DNA of 64,000 nucleotides from Flavitalea sp035525775 (GCA_035525775.1 DATLDR010000243.1:9432-73431); one strand, 5' to 3'. Counted from the stretch's first letter, positions 37,258-45,091 are shown. Made by a program: numbers and translations. The notes: a model not told the origin generated them from the sequence alone.

Positions 37258-37353
37258 TTAGCGGCTCTTCTTCTTATGACGGTTTTTTCTTAGTCTCTTT
37301 TTACGCTTGTGCGTCGCAATTTTATGACGCTTTCTTTTTTTACCACAAGGCAT
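37258..37353 (-). CDS. AURKAIP1/COX24-domain small basic protein (ribosomal)
   Basis: A 31-residue, extremely basic protein beginning MPCGKKRKRHKIATHKRKK and ending KKKSR; about two thirds of its residues are Lys, Arg or His. This matches the tiny AURKAIP1/COX24-domain proteins of Bacteroidota, relatives of the mitochondrial small-subunit protein mS38, so it is probably a ribosomal protein. It begins with ATG at 37353, 59 nt after the TPR gene, and precedes rng, a neighbour it has in many Bacteroidota. Easily missed because of its size. Confidence 0.85.
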   Translation of the reverse strand: MPCGKKRKRHKIATHKRKKRLRKNRHKKKSR

Positions 37354-37412
37354 AATTCACCAATGATTTAGTTAAACAAATTTTTTTTAATTCCTTTATT
37401 AGTGTTGTATGG

Positions 37413-38249
37413 TTAATTTTTGAGTGTCTGAATCCGCTTGTCGAGTTCCTGTAAAATTTCAGGATTTCCTATATGCGACCTCACTGATTCGTACCATTTC
37501 ACTGCATTCTGTTTATCACCTTTCCTTTCATATGCTTCTGCAAGCATCAGTTTCAGCTCCACATTATCTGGCTGTTTTGATGCAACGAGGGTGAGGCGGT
37601 CAATTGCACGATCAAGTTGTCCTGACATTAATCCTCCTACACCCAGCATAAACTGGGCATACATATTGGAAGGATCGCGTTCAGCGACTTCCCTGATCAT
37701 CATGACACCTTGCATGGGATTGTCGGCGATGTTACCAAATATGTAACAGCTTCCAAGACCTACTTTAAGGGAATCATCGCCCGGATCAAGTACCAAAGCT
37801 TTTTCAAATAACTGTTTCGATTCGTTTGCCATCCATTTTTTGAGACCCTCATCGTCCTGTTTGCGGGCATTCTCTAAAAAGAAACGGGCTGCAAAGGTGA
37901 GACTTTTTTCAGAATTTTCCAACTTGGCTGCTTCTCCTGTATAATAGGCATAAGGAAGGAGCAGATGAGCCGAATCACGATAAAATGAGGCGATCTGCCT
38001 GAATACTTCTGCTTTCTGCTCTCTTACATTACCCCTTACCACACTGTTTTCAAGCTGAGCGAGACGTGAACGCTGGTCGCCCGAGAGTTGTGACCGTGAA
38101 GCCTCAAGAACTTTTTGAATATTGTAGGCGGAATCTGCCAGGCTTGTAGCTGCAGTTGTTTTTTTTGGTGGAGTAGTTTTTCCCAAAAAATAAATAGCGC
38201 AAAAAAGTAAGGCTGCGCCTGCAAGTAAAAAAAGCTGCTCTTTTTTCAA
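37413..38249 (-). CDS. TPR-repeat membrane-anchored protein
   Basis: One N-terminal hydrophobic segment (about residues 6-22) acts as anchor, followed by a linker and TPR-like helices: KQLFEKALVLDPGDDSLKVG, then GQLDRAIDRLTLVASKQPDN and GDKQNAVKWYESVRSH are clear units (about 145-275). No enzyme domain. An in-frame TGA sits two codons before the TTG at 38249 and the next ATG is far downstream, so TTG is the start (TGAGGATTG). 278 residues, 21 nt behind HU. Role unknown; position between HU and the ribosomal-type gene suggests a housekeeping operon. Confidence 0.82.
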   Translation of the reverse strand: MKKEQLFLLAGAALLFCAIYFLGKTTPPKKTTAATSLADSAYNIQKVLEASRSQLSGDQRSRLAQLENSVVRGNVREQKAEVFRQIASFYRDSAHLLLPYAYYTGEAAKLENSEKSLTFAARFFLENARKQDDEGLKKWMANESKQLFEKALVLDPGDDSLKVGLGSCYIFGNIADNPMQGVMMIREVAERDPSNMYAQFMLGVGGLMSGQLDRAIDRLTLVASKQPDNVELKLMLAEAYERKGDKQNAVKWYESVRSHIGNPEILQELDKRIQTLKN

Positions 38250-38270
38250 TCCTCAGGTTTAAGGCGCAAT

Positions 38271-38591
38271 TTACGCCTCATCATCGGGGTTTGGCTGATC
38301 TTCTTTTATTGATTGCAGTTTTTTAACTTCTGCAACAAATTCTTTTGCAGGTTTGAATGCAGGAATGTAGTGCTCAGGAATATGCACCGCTACGTTTTTT
38401 TTGATGTTCCTGCCAATCTTGGCTGCACGTTTTTTAGTAATGAAACTACCAAAGCCGCGGATGTAAATGTTTTCACCCTGGGCCAGAGTATCCTTTACCT
38501 CTTTGAACATGGTTTCCAGAGTAACCAGTACATCAACCTTTGGGATACCTGTTTTTTCAGATATTTGGTTAACGAGGTCTGCTTTTCTCAT
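38271..38591 (-). CDS. HU/IHF family DNA-binding protein
   Basis: Nucleoid-associated dimeric protein that bends DNA. The fold reads MRKADLVNQISEKTGIPK, the GFGSFITKKRAAKIGRN arm segment (with I in place of the usual RNP), and PAFKPAKEFVAEV at the end; an acidic tail (residues 92-106) follows. In-frame sequence continues to 38648, but the ATG at 38591 gives the canonical N terminus. 106 residues. Divergent from mutY with a 139-nt gap. Confidence 0.93.
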   Translation of the reverse strand: MRKADLVNQISEKTGIPKVDVLVTLETMFKEVKDTLAQGENIYIRGFGSFITKKRAAKIGRNIKKNVAVHIPEHYIPAFKPAKEFVAEVKKLQSIKEDQPNPDDEA

Positions 38592-38730
38592 AATTTGAAT
38601 TTTAACTGGGGGGTTACTTCTTTTAAAAGGCAAACTCCACAAAATCAACTCATTAATGAAATTAAATGATATTTTTTATAAAAGCAAGAAAAGTATAAAA
38701 TATTGATAATGAATTTACTTAATTTTTTAA

Positions 38731-39777
38731 ATGCAGCCTGATTTTACCCAAAAATTACTTGAATGGAACATTTCCACTAATAACAGGGCCATGCCCTGGA
38801 AAGGAGAACCCGATCCTTACAGGATATGGCTGAGTGAAATAATTTTACAGCAAACACGTGTAAAGCAGGGATGGGCTTACTATGAAAGATTCTTAAAAAA
38901 CTTTCCTGATGTTAATAAATTGGCAAATGCTCCTGAATCAGAAGTTTTCAAATTATGGGAAGGACTTGGCTACTACACGAGATGCAGCAATCTTATCGCT
39001 TCTGCGAAAATTATTGCCGGGCAACATAATGGAATCTTTCCCTCTTCCTATGATGAAATAATAAAACTCAAAGGAGTTGGTCCATATACTGCAGCAGCTA
39101 TTTCGTCTTTTGCTTTTAATGAGAAGAGAGCCGTTGTTGATGGAAATGTACAAAGAGTGCTTGCGAGGTATTTTGGTGTATCAACGCCTGTTGATTCTCC
39201 TGAAGGGAAAAAATTATTCAGTCATCTTGCACAGTCTTTGATCGATGAAAATTTTCCGGCAGCATATAACCAGGCGATAATGGATTTCGGGGCTACCATC
39301 TGTAAGCCTCGTAATCCGTTGTGTAAGCAGTGTGTTCAGTCGCCCGAATGTGAAGCGTTCAATAATAATTATGTGTATGATGTTCCTGTGAAACAGAAAA
39401 TTCTCAAAATAAAAACGAGATGGCTGTATTATTTTATTATTGAAAGCGGCGATTGGATTTATATACGTAAACGAGAGACACGTGACATATGGCAGAATCT
39501 TCATGAGTTCGTATTGTTTGAAACTGAATCTGAGCAGGCAAACGCAGCCATTTCCTTCCTCGGTGAGCTGTTGCAACATCAATCGTATGAGGTTATTCAT
39601 GAAAGTGAAATTTACAGGCAGCAGCTTACTCATCAGCGCATACATGGAAGGTTTCTGCGCATCAGGGTAAACGGAAAAATTCACCTGAATGGCAGTTATC
39701 GCCTAGTGAAGAAAATTAACATTCATGATTATGCGTTTCCCCGGTTCATCAATTCCTACCTCCAAAAGAGTTTTTAG
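38731..39777 (+). CDS. mutY: A/G-specific adenine glycosylase
   Basis: Removes adenine mispaired with 8-oxoguanine. Catalytic Glu36 in LSEIILQQTRV, helix-hairpin-helix LKGVGPYTAAAI with catalytic Asp137 in VVDGNVQRV, and the 4Fe-4S ligand pattern C-x6-C-x2-C-x5-C in TICKPRNPLCKQCVQSPEC. The C-terminal third (about 230-348) is the Nudix-like domain that reads 8-oxoG. 348 residues, complete. Precedes ssb, gldE and gldD, a gene order conserved in Bacteroidota. Confidence 0.96.
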   Translation: MQPDFTQKLLEWNISTNNRAMPWKGEPDPYRIWLSEIILQQTRVKQGWAYYERFLKNFPDVNKLANAPESEVFKLWEGLGYYTRCSNLIASAKIIAGQHNGIFPSSYDEIIKLKGVGPYTAAAISSFAFNEKRAVVDGNVQRVLARYFGVSTPVDSPEGKKLFSHLAQSLIDENFPAAYNQAIMDFGATICKPRNPLCKQCVQSPECEAFNNNYVYDVPVKQKILKIKTRWLYYFIIESGDWIYIRKRETRDIWQNLHEFVLFETESEQANAAISFLGELLQHQSYEVIHESEIYRQQLTHQRIHGRFLRIRVNGKIHLNGSYRLVKKINIHDYAFPRFINSYLQKSF

Positions 39778-39852
39778 TACATTTCTGCGAAAAAATCTAA
39801 CTTTAAAAAGGCAAAAAACCGGAGATGATTATTAACCACCAAACTTCACATT

Positions 39853-40293
39853 ATGCGAGGTGTAAACAGGGTAATGTTGATTGGCAATCTGGGCAGGGAT
39901 CCCGATGTACAACATCTTGAAGGAAATATAGCCGTTGCGAAATTTCCGTTGGCAACAACGGAAACTTTTAAAGACAGGGCAGGTAAATTAATCTCTCAAA
40001 CCGAGTGGCATACAGTAGTATTGTGGAGAGGGTTGGCAGAACTGGCGCAGAAGTATTTACACAAAGGAAGCCTCGTGTACATTGAAGGAAGGCTTCGCAC
40101 AAGGAGTTGGGAAGATAAAGAAGGGAATAAAAAATTTGCCACAGAAGTAGTAGGTGACAACCTTATTATGTTGGATAAAAGAACAGATGCTCCTCATGGA
40201 CATCCTGGCGGGCATGCGGGAAGTGAAGGTATTGAAGGCTTCAACCCTGAAATACCGCCTTTGGGAGATGCATCTGAAAATCTTCCTTTTTAG
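39853..40293 (+). CDS. ssb: Single-stranded DNA-binding protein
   Basis: OB-fold protein that coats ssDNA in replication and repair. N terminus MRGVNRVMLIGNLGRDPDV, then TEWHTVVLWRGLAELAQKYLHKG and GRLRTRSWEDKEG. A short flexible Gly/His linker leads to the C-terminal tip ENLPF, a variant of the DDIPF tail that recruits partner proteins. 146 residues. A hairpin downstream (40387-40405) may terminate its transcript. Confidence 0.95.
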   Translation: MRGVNRVMLIGNLGRDPDVQHLEGNIAVAKFPLATTETFKDRAGKLISQTEWHTVVLWRGLAELAQKYLHKGSLVYIEGRLRTRSWEDKEGNKKFATEVVGDNLIMLDKRTDAPHGHPGGHAGSEGIEGFNPEIPPLGDASENLPF

Positions 40294-40361
40294 AAAACTC
40301 ATCACTATTAAGCTTTATTGTGAACGGTATTAATTGAATTTCTGAATCCCGATCATTCTTA

Positions 40362-40369
40362 TATTTTTG
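40362..40369 (+). promoter_or_regulatory. Possible -7 promoter element of gldE
   Basis: TATTTTTG matches TAnnTTTG exactly, 39 nt before the gldE ATG. The -33 position holds only TCTG. If used, the hairpin at 40387-40405 would lie within the gldE leader. Confidence 0.4.
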
Positions 40370-40386
40370 CAATGGTTTTTTAAAAG

Positions 40387-40405
40387 GGCAGGCCGATGAC
40401 CTGCC
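40387..40405 (+). terminator. Hairpin between ssb and gldE
   Basis: GGCAGG (40387-40392) pairs with CCTGCC (40400-40405) around a 7-nt loop, flanked by AAAA on the left and TTT on the right, which extend the stem with a one-base bulge. It ends only 3 nt before the gldE ATG, so it is either the ssb terminator or a structure covering the gldE initiation region. Confidence 0.6.
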
Positions 40406-40408
40406 TTT

Positions 40409-41773
40409 ATGATTACGAAACAATTTGACTTGGAGAATCAGTTATTGTTAAGTGTTTTATTCGACTTGTTTTATCCTTTGTTCCTGGCGACCAATACCCA
40501 GGCAACAGTCATACTGGCATTAACGGTAATAGTTCTGCTGATCCTTTCTTTTTTTATATCGGGTGCAGAAGTAGCATTTTTCTCATTAACCTATCGCGAT
40601 GTAAATCTCCTGAAAACAAAACAGGATACCGGCTGGAAAAGAATCGCCAACCTGCTTGAAGAGCCAAAAACTTTGCTGGCTTCCCTGATGATCGCCAATA
40701 GTCTCGTAAAAATCGCATTGATCATTCTCCTGAATGTACTCATCGATGAGATTCACATTATTAATGAAGTAATGTTTTGGGAACAGGTTGTTCTTCTCTC
40801 CATTAAAATAGTTTTTATCACGTCGCTTATCGTTCTTTTCGGTGAAATACTTCCCAAAGTCAGGGCTACCCAGAACAACCTTCGCTTCGCTTATGAAGCT
40901 TCTTACCTTGTAGAAATTCTCTATTACCTTTTTAACAGGATCGCTACACGGCTCATGAATATGTCTGACAGAATTGAAAGATTCATGGGGGGAAGAGTGT
41001 CGCGGGCATATTCCCAGCAGCAGCTGGAAGCAGCAATAAAGTCAACAGTGACAGAAGAAGATGAACAGCGTATCCTTACGGGCATTTATAAATTTGGCGA
41101 CATCACAGTAAAACAGATCATGAGCACACGCCTGGATGTGAGCGGCATTGATCACAACCTTTCTTTCGGTGATGTGAAAAAAAGAGTTGAAGAACTTCAT
41201 TATTCAAGGCTTCCAGTTTATAAAGGTAGTCTCGATGACATCATTGGTATCATCCATACCAAGGATCTGCTCCTGTATCTGAATGAGCCGGATACCTTTA
41301 ACTGGCACTCTGTGCTGAGAACCCCATATTTTGTTCATGAGCAGAAATACATAGAAGATCTGCTGAAAGAGTTTCAGACTAAACGGATTCATTTTGCTGT
41401 AGTAGTGGATGAATTTGGCGGCACAAGCGGCATTGTTACGCTTGAAGACATCCTTGAAGAGATCATCGGAGAAATCAAAGATGAATTTGATGAAGAAGAA
41501 TCATCATTTAAAAAGATTGATGAAAACACTTTTATTTTTGAAGGCGGTATCATGGTTAATGATGTGGCCAGCATTATGAGCCTTCCTTCCGACACCTTTG
41601 ATTCAGTTAAAGGAGAAAGCGATTCCCTTGCTGGCCTGATTCTTGAAATTGCGGGGCAGATACCTATGGTAAATGATACGGTAAGAATTGGTGATTTTGA
41701 ATTTGTAATCCTTGAAGTCGAAAGAAACCGTATCAAAAAAGTAAAAGTGACCGTGAACAGGCATGAAGACTAG
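40409..41773 (+). CDS. gldE: Gliding motility-associated GldE (CNNM/CBS transporter-like)
   Basis: Inner-membrane protein with a DUF21/CNNM transmembrane domain (about residues 30-180), a CBS-domain pair (about 210-340, including the acidic segment FGGTSGIVTLEDILEEIIGEI) and a CorC/HlyC C-terminal domain (about 360-450). GldE homologues occur beside gldD in Bacteroidota and support gliding; the fold is that of magnesium/cobalt-efflux relatives. 454 residues. The last 11 nt overlap gldD, indicating coupled expression. Confidence 0.88.
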   Translation: MITKQFDLENQLLLSVLFDLFYPLFLATNTQATVILALTVIVLLILSFFISGAEVAFFSLTYRDVNLLKTKQDTGWKRIANLLEEPKTLLASLMIANSLVKIALIILLNVLIDEIHIINEVMFWEQVVLLSIKIVFITSLIVLFGEILPKVRATQNNLRFAYEASYLVEILYYLFNRIATRLMNMSDRIERFMGGRVSRAYSQQQLEAAIKSTVTEEDEQRILTGIYKFGDITVKQIMSTRLDVSGIDHNLSFGDVKKRVEELHYSRLPVYKGSLDDIIGIIHTKDLLLYLNEPDTFNWHSVLRTPYFVHEQKYIEDLLKEFQTKRIHFAVVVDEFGGTSGIVTLEDILEEIIGEIKDEFDEEESSFKKIDENTFIFEGGIMVNDVASIMSLPSDTFDSVKGESDSLAGLILEIAGQIPMVNDTVRIGDFEFVILEVERNRIKKVKVTVNRHED

Positions 41774-42347
41774 ATGCATAATATTTTTTCTTTTGCTCGT
41801 AGCCTGTTATGCCTGCAATAGCGATTATACAATAAGGCAGAGAGGGTATTTCAGAATAGATCTTCCTGAACACATGTATGTGAGCTTCGATAAACCCGGT
41901 TATCCCTACAGTTTCGAATATCCTTCCTATTCTACTATTGTAAAGGATTCAACATTTTTCGAAGACCACCCTGAGAATCCATATTGGATCAATATTGAAT
42001 TTCCGTCTTTGAATGGCAGGATCTACATGAGCTATAAGGAAATCCGCAAAAATAATTTCAACAAGCTGGTTGATGATGCATTTAAACTTACCTACAAACA
42101 CAGTACAAAAGCAACAGGCATAAAAGATTCACTTATGCGCACGCCAAATGGCATTACAGGAATATTTTTTAAAGTTGGTGGCAATGCTGCAACAGCCCGG
42201 CAGTTCTTTGTGACCGACTCTACAAATCATTTCCTTCGCGGAGCGCTGTATTTTGATTCCACGCCAAATGCAGATTCGTTAGGCATTGTCAATGATTTTC
42301 TGGAGACAGATATGAAACACCTGATCAACTCTCTAAGGTGGAAATGA
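41763..42347 (+). CDS. gldD: Gliding motility lipoprotein GldD
   Basis: Lipoprotein: MKTRCIIFFLLLVAC gives a signal peptide with lipobox LVAC at Cys15 (Cys18 is an alternative). The mature protein with RGYFRIDLPEHMY, FEYPSYS and WINIEFPSLNGRIYMSYK matches GldD, required for gliding in Flavobacterium johnsoniae. 194 residues. Overlaps gldE by 11 nt upstream and the convergent LTD gene by 15 nt at its end. Confidence 0.88.
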   Translation: MKTRCIIFFLLLVACYACNSDYTIRQRGYFRIDLPEHMYVSFDKPGYPYSFEYPSYSTIVKDSTFFEDHPENPYWINIEFPSLNGRIYMSYKEIRKNNFNKLVDDAFKLTYKHSTKATGIKDSLMRTPNGITGIFFKVGGNAATARQFFVTDSTNHFLRGALYFDSTPNADSLGIVNDFLETDMKHLINSLRWK

Positions 42348-43253
42348 ATTGAGTACAATACAGCTCCTGAACTTCCTGACCATACCTTCCATGTTAAAAA
42401 TTTGCGTCATTACAATATAGATTCCTGACGGTAAAAGTTTACCGTAATCATCATATCCATCCCAAATAAATCTGTTCGTTGTTCCAAGCAATTCATTTTT
42501 TAACAAATACCTGATCCGTCTTCCGGTAACGTCATATATAACAGCATTTGCAAGTGAGCCCCGTTCGTTTAGGTGAATGCTGATTGTTGCATAATCATCA
42601 TACCCATCATTGTTGGGTGAAAACATTTTAGGGAGAACCGACATTACTGCTGTTCCTGTGTCATTCGGCCTGTATTGAGAATTAATGGATCCCGGCGTTC
42701 CATATCCTGAAGAGGAAGATGCGGAAGTCCAGTTGTTTTTATCCTGCGAAGCCAGTTCAAAATTTATTCTTTCCAGTGCAACGCCCTGAGCGTCATCTAT
42801 CATTCTGAAATGCCAGTCTTCGCTGTACCTCACTTCATCTATAACAAGTGAATCGCTTTTTCTTAATAGCAGCACAACCCCCTCATCATCAGGAAATGAG
42901 GGCATTGATGTGAGCTGTACTATAATTACGGATGCAGGCACCCAATAATTTTGCCTCAGCCATTTTTCATTGGCTGTAAGAATGAACAAAGCACCCGGAT
43001 CGAGTCTAAGCAAGTCTTTTGAAATAATTCTGACATTCGCTATTTCATCAGCACCATTCTTATTGGCGATGGCAAGTTCATTAAGATATACTGCACCGGT
43101 ACTTCTGTTTATTCCTTCAACATAATCGAAACCGTCTTTAGAAGGATTAAAAAGAATTTCATTAATGATCACATCATTGGGCATTACCAGTTGCGCGCCT
43201 GCAGCAGTTACCGGCAACAGCAGCAGCATCAGGCATTTGATTAAAATATTCAT
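42333..43253 (-). CDS. Lamin-tail-like / FlgD-Ig-like secreted protein
   Basis: A signal peptide (about 1-20, ending GAQ) is followed by a lamin-tail-like domain: DVIINEILFNPSKDGFDYVE at about 26-46 and the ALERINFELASQDKNNW and SGYGTPGSIN segments near 165-195. The C-terminal third (about 210-300) has FSPNNDGYDDYATI, VIYDVTGRRIR and WDGYDDYGKLLPSGIYI, an FlgD-type Ig fold. Probably a surface or periplasmic protein; many relatives are much longer. I see no clear type IX sorting domain. 306 residues; function unknown. Confidence 0.75.
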   Translation of the reverse strand: MNILIKCLMLLLLPVTAAGAQLVMPNDVIINEILFNPSKDGFDYVEGINRSTGAVYLNELAIANKNGADEIANVRIISKDLLRLDPGALFILTANEKWLRQNYWVPASVIIVQLTSMPSFPDDEGVVLLLRKSDSLVIDEVRYSEDWHFRMIDDAQGVALERINFELASQDKNNWTSASSSSGYGTPGSINSQYRPNDTGTAVMSVLPKMFSPNNDGYDDYATISIHLNERGSLANAVIYDVTGRRIRYLLKNELLGTTNRFIWDGYDDYGKLLPSGIYIVMTQIFNMEGMVRKFRSCIVLNSFPP

Positions 43254-43328
43254 GTGGTAAAAATCAATATCCGTGGGTTGTTGAGCAAGTGTAAATCACT
43301 CAGTTGCTGAAAGAAAAAAACATTATTT

Positions 43329-43360
43329 TTTGGTTTAATTAGTTTTAGCGGTTAATTTTG
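43329..43360 (+). promoter_or_regulatory. Promoter of the asd leader transcript
   Basis: TTTG (43329-43332), 20 nt, then TAATTTTG (43353-43360): exact matches to both Bacteroidota promoter elements at good spacing. Transcription would start near 43367, just before the leader ORF. Confidence 0.65.
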
Positions 43361-43376
43361 AATCTTCATGCGGATA

Positions 43377-43424
43377 ATGAAAAATACAAAACGTACAAAG
43401 AAGCACTTTCTACCGGAAGGCTAA
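43377..43424 (+). CDS. Putative leader peptide of asd
   Basis: A 15-codon ORF, MKNTKRTKKHFLPEG, between the predicted promoter and a terminator. Four of its codons are Lys and two are Thr, both end products of the aspartate pathway served by asd. An in-frame ATG at 43368 could extend it by three residues. Its stop codon (43422-43424) directly follows the first arm of the predicted antiterminator, as expected of an attenuation leader. Translation is not shown; this is inferred from layout. Confidence 0.5.
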   Translation: MKNTKRTKKHFLPEG

Positions 43425-43479
43425 AAGTATTTTTGTATTCTTAAAAATATACGGCCTTCCTAAACAGGAAGGCTTTTTT
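43415..43479 (+). promoter_or_regulatory. Transcription attenuator of asd
   Basis: Three segments: GGAAGGC (43415-43421), GCCTTCCT (43454-43461) and AGGAAGGC (43466-43473). Segments 2 and 3 form a perfect 8-bp stem with a 4-nt loop followed by TTTTTT, an intrinsic terminator. Segment 1 equals the core of segment 3 and can pair with segment 2 instead, helped by GTAT/ATAC (43427-43430 with 43449-43452), giving a competing antiterminator. No plus-strand gene lies upstream for over 1 kb except the leader ORF. Confidence 0.6.
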
Positions 43480-43522
43480 ATTATTAATCAAAACCACCTC
43501 TAAAGGGAGGACAAAAGGATCC

Positions 43523-44533
43523 ATGAAAGTTGCAGTAGTAGGTGCCACAGGACTTGTAGGAACGAAAATGTTACAGGTGCTGTCGGAAAGAAATTTTCCA
43601 GTGACAGAATTAATTCCAGTTGCTTCTGAAAGATCTGTAGGCAAAGAAATACTTTTCAAGGGTAAACCCTATAAGATCATAAGCATGGACGATGCGATAA
43701 AAGCAAAGCCAGATGTTGCAATTTTCTCAGCAGGTGGAGGCACATCGCTCGAATGGGCACCAAAGTTTGCTGAAGCAGGAATAACTGTTATAGATAATTC
43801 ATCTGCCTGGCGCATGGACCCTTCAAAAAAACTTGTTGTTCCGGAGATCAATGCAGATGCTATAACACGCAATGATAAAATAATTGCGAATCCAAATTGC
43901 TCAACTATCCAGATGGTAGTGGCGTTAAATCCTCTTCATAAAAAATATAAGATAAAACGTATTGTTGTTTCAACTTACCAGAGTGTTACCGGAACAGGGA
44001 AAAAGGCTGTTGACCAACTTATGGGAGAGAGAAACAAAGCCCTCAAAGGTACTAATGGAGAATACCCGATGGCTTATAAATACCCGATTGATCTTAATGT
44101 GATCCCGCAGATCGATGTGTTTCTGGACAATGGTTATACGAAGGAAGAAATGAAAATGGTGAAAGAAACAAACAAGATCATGCGCGACGACAGCATACGC
44201 ATTACGTCTACAACAGTTCGTATTCCTGTAATGGGCGGGCACAGTGAAAGTGTAAATGTTGAATTTGAAAATGATTTTGATCTTGGTGATGTAAAGCAGT
44301 TGCTTAAAGATGCGCCCGGAGTAATAGTTGTGGACGATCCTGCTACACAGCAATATCCTATGCCGATGGATGCACATGACAAAGATGAAGTATTCGTTGG
44401 CCGCCTCAGAAGAGATGAAAGTCAGCCGAACACATTGAACATGTGGATCGTCAGCGACAATTTAAGAAAGGGTGCGGCAACTAATGCAATTCAGATAGCA
44501 GAATATTGTGCAGAAAAAGGATTGCTGAATTAA
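43523..44533 (+). CDS. asd: Aspartate-semialdehyde dehydrogenase
   Basis: Reduces aspartyl phosphate to aspartate semialdehyde with NADPH, the step shared by lysine/diaminopimelate, threonine, methionine and isoleucine synthesis. Rossmann motif VVGATGLVG (5-13), catalytic Cys126 in IANPNCSTIQM and the acid/base His240 in VMGGHSESVN. 336 residues, complete. A purine-rich GGGAGG and AAGGAT precede the ATG, an unusually Shine-Dalgarno-like leader for this genome. Likely controlled by the upstream attenuator. The stop abuts that of the convergent HNH gene. Confidence 0.96.
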   Translation: MKVAVVGATGLVGTKMLQVLSERNFPVTELIPVASERSVGKEILFKGKPYKIISMDDAIKAKPDVAIFSAGGGTSLEWAPKFAEAGITVIDNSSAWRMDPSKKLVVPEINADAITRNDKIIANPNCSTIQMVVALNPLHKKYKIKRIVVSTYQSVTGTGKKAVDQLMGERNKALKGTNGEYPMAYKYPIDLNVIPQIDVFLDNGYTKEEMKMVKETNKIMRDDSIRITSTTVRIPVMGGHSESVNVEFENDFDLGDVKQLLKDAPGVIVVDDPATQQYPMPMDAHDKDEVFVGRLRRDESQPNTLNMWIVSDNLRKGAATNAIQIAEYCAEKGLLN

Positions 44534-45091
44534 TCAGATCCTTGCCCAATTTTCCCCGCTTTTAATGCGGTACATGGTCATTTCGCTTACGCCGAATTTT
44601 TCGGCGAGCTTTTTAATGGTCACTTTCCGCCTGGAGTCGTCCAGCATTTTTTTAATGCTGCGCACTTGCGTTGCATTCAGTTTCAGGCCTTCATTTCTGT
44701 TGGCCTGAACTTTTTTGTAAGCAATTTTTGCGGGGCTCTTCTGCTGATGTTCTATCATCTCAGGTAGCGATGCCCATCTGAGATTTTTAACTGAGTTGTC
44801 AAGCTTGTTGTGATTGTTGTGAATCACATACTTCGCTTTTGCAGATGGTTTAGGTAGGAACAGCCTTGCGATTTCCCGATGAATGTACAATGTTCCATTG
44901 TCGCCGGGTCTGTGCAGATTCAATGTTCTGTAACCTGTAGTCAGAGACCCCTGTAACAATTTTCCATCTGATTCAACATCTTCGGCAAAACTGGCAATCC
45001 GGCCTTGTGATGATAAAGCATATTTTTTCCTGAGGTGTTTCCACCCGTTGAATTGCAAAGGTTTCCAGATTTCACCTGTTACTTTTTTCAT
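44534..45091 (-). CDS. NUMOD4-HNH protein with C-terminal HTH
   Basis: Architecture of a freestanding homing-endonuclease-like protein: NUMOD4 (about residues 7-50: EIWKPLQF...YALSSQGRIASF), an HNH-type segment (about 70-110: YIHREIARLFL and KYVIHNNHNKLDNSVKNLRWAS) and a C-terminal helix-turn-helix (about 138-185: TIKKLAEKFGVSEMTMYRI). The HNH His and the DN-x-x-x-NLRW end are kept. No intron or intein is visible around it, so it may be a domesticated DNA-binding protein. 185 residues. Zero gap to asd, 48 nt behind ligA. Confidence 0.78.
   Translation of the reverse strand: MKKVTGEIWKPLQFNGWKHLRKKYALSSQGRIASFAEDVESDGKLLQGSLTTGYRTLNLHRPGDNGTLYIHREIARLFLPKPSAKAKYVIHNNHNKLDNSVKNLRWASLPEMIEHQQKSPAKIAYKKVQANRNEGLKLNATQVRSIKKMLDDSRRKVTIKKLAEKFGVSEMTMYRIKSGENWARI

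Noticed and set aside
39214..39684. 156-codon minus-strand frame inside mutY
   Set aside because: Antisense to conserved mutY sequence, no recognisable domain.
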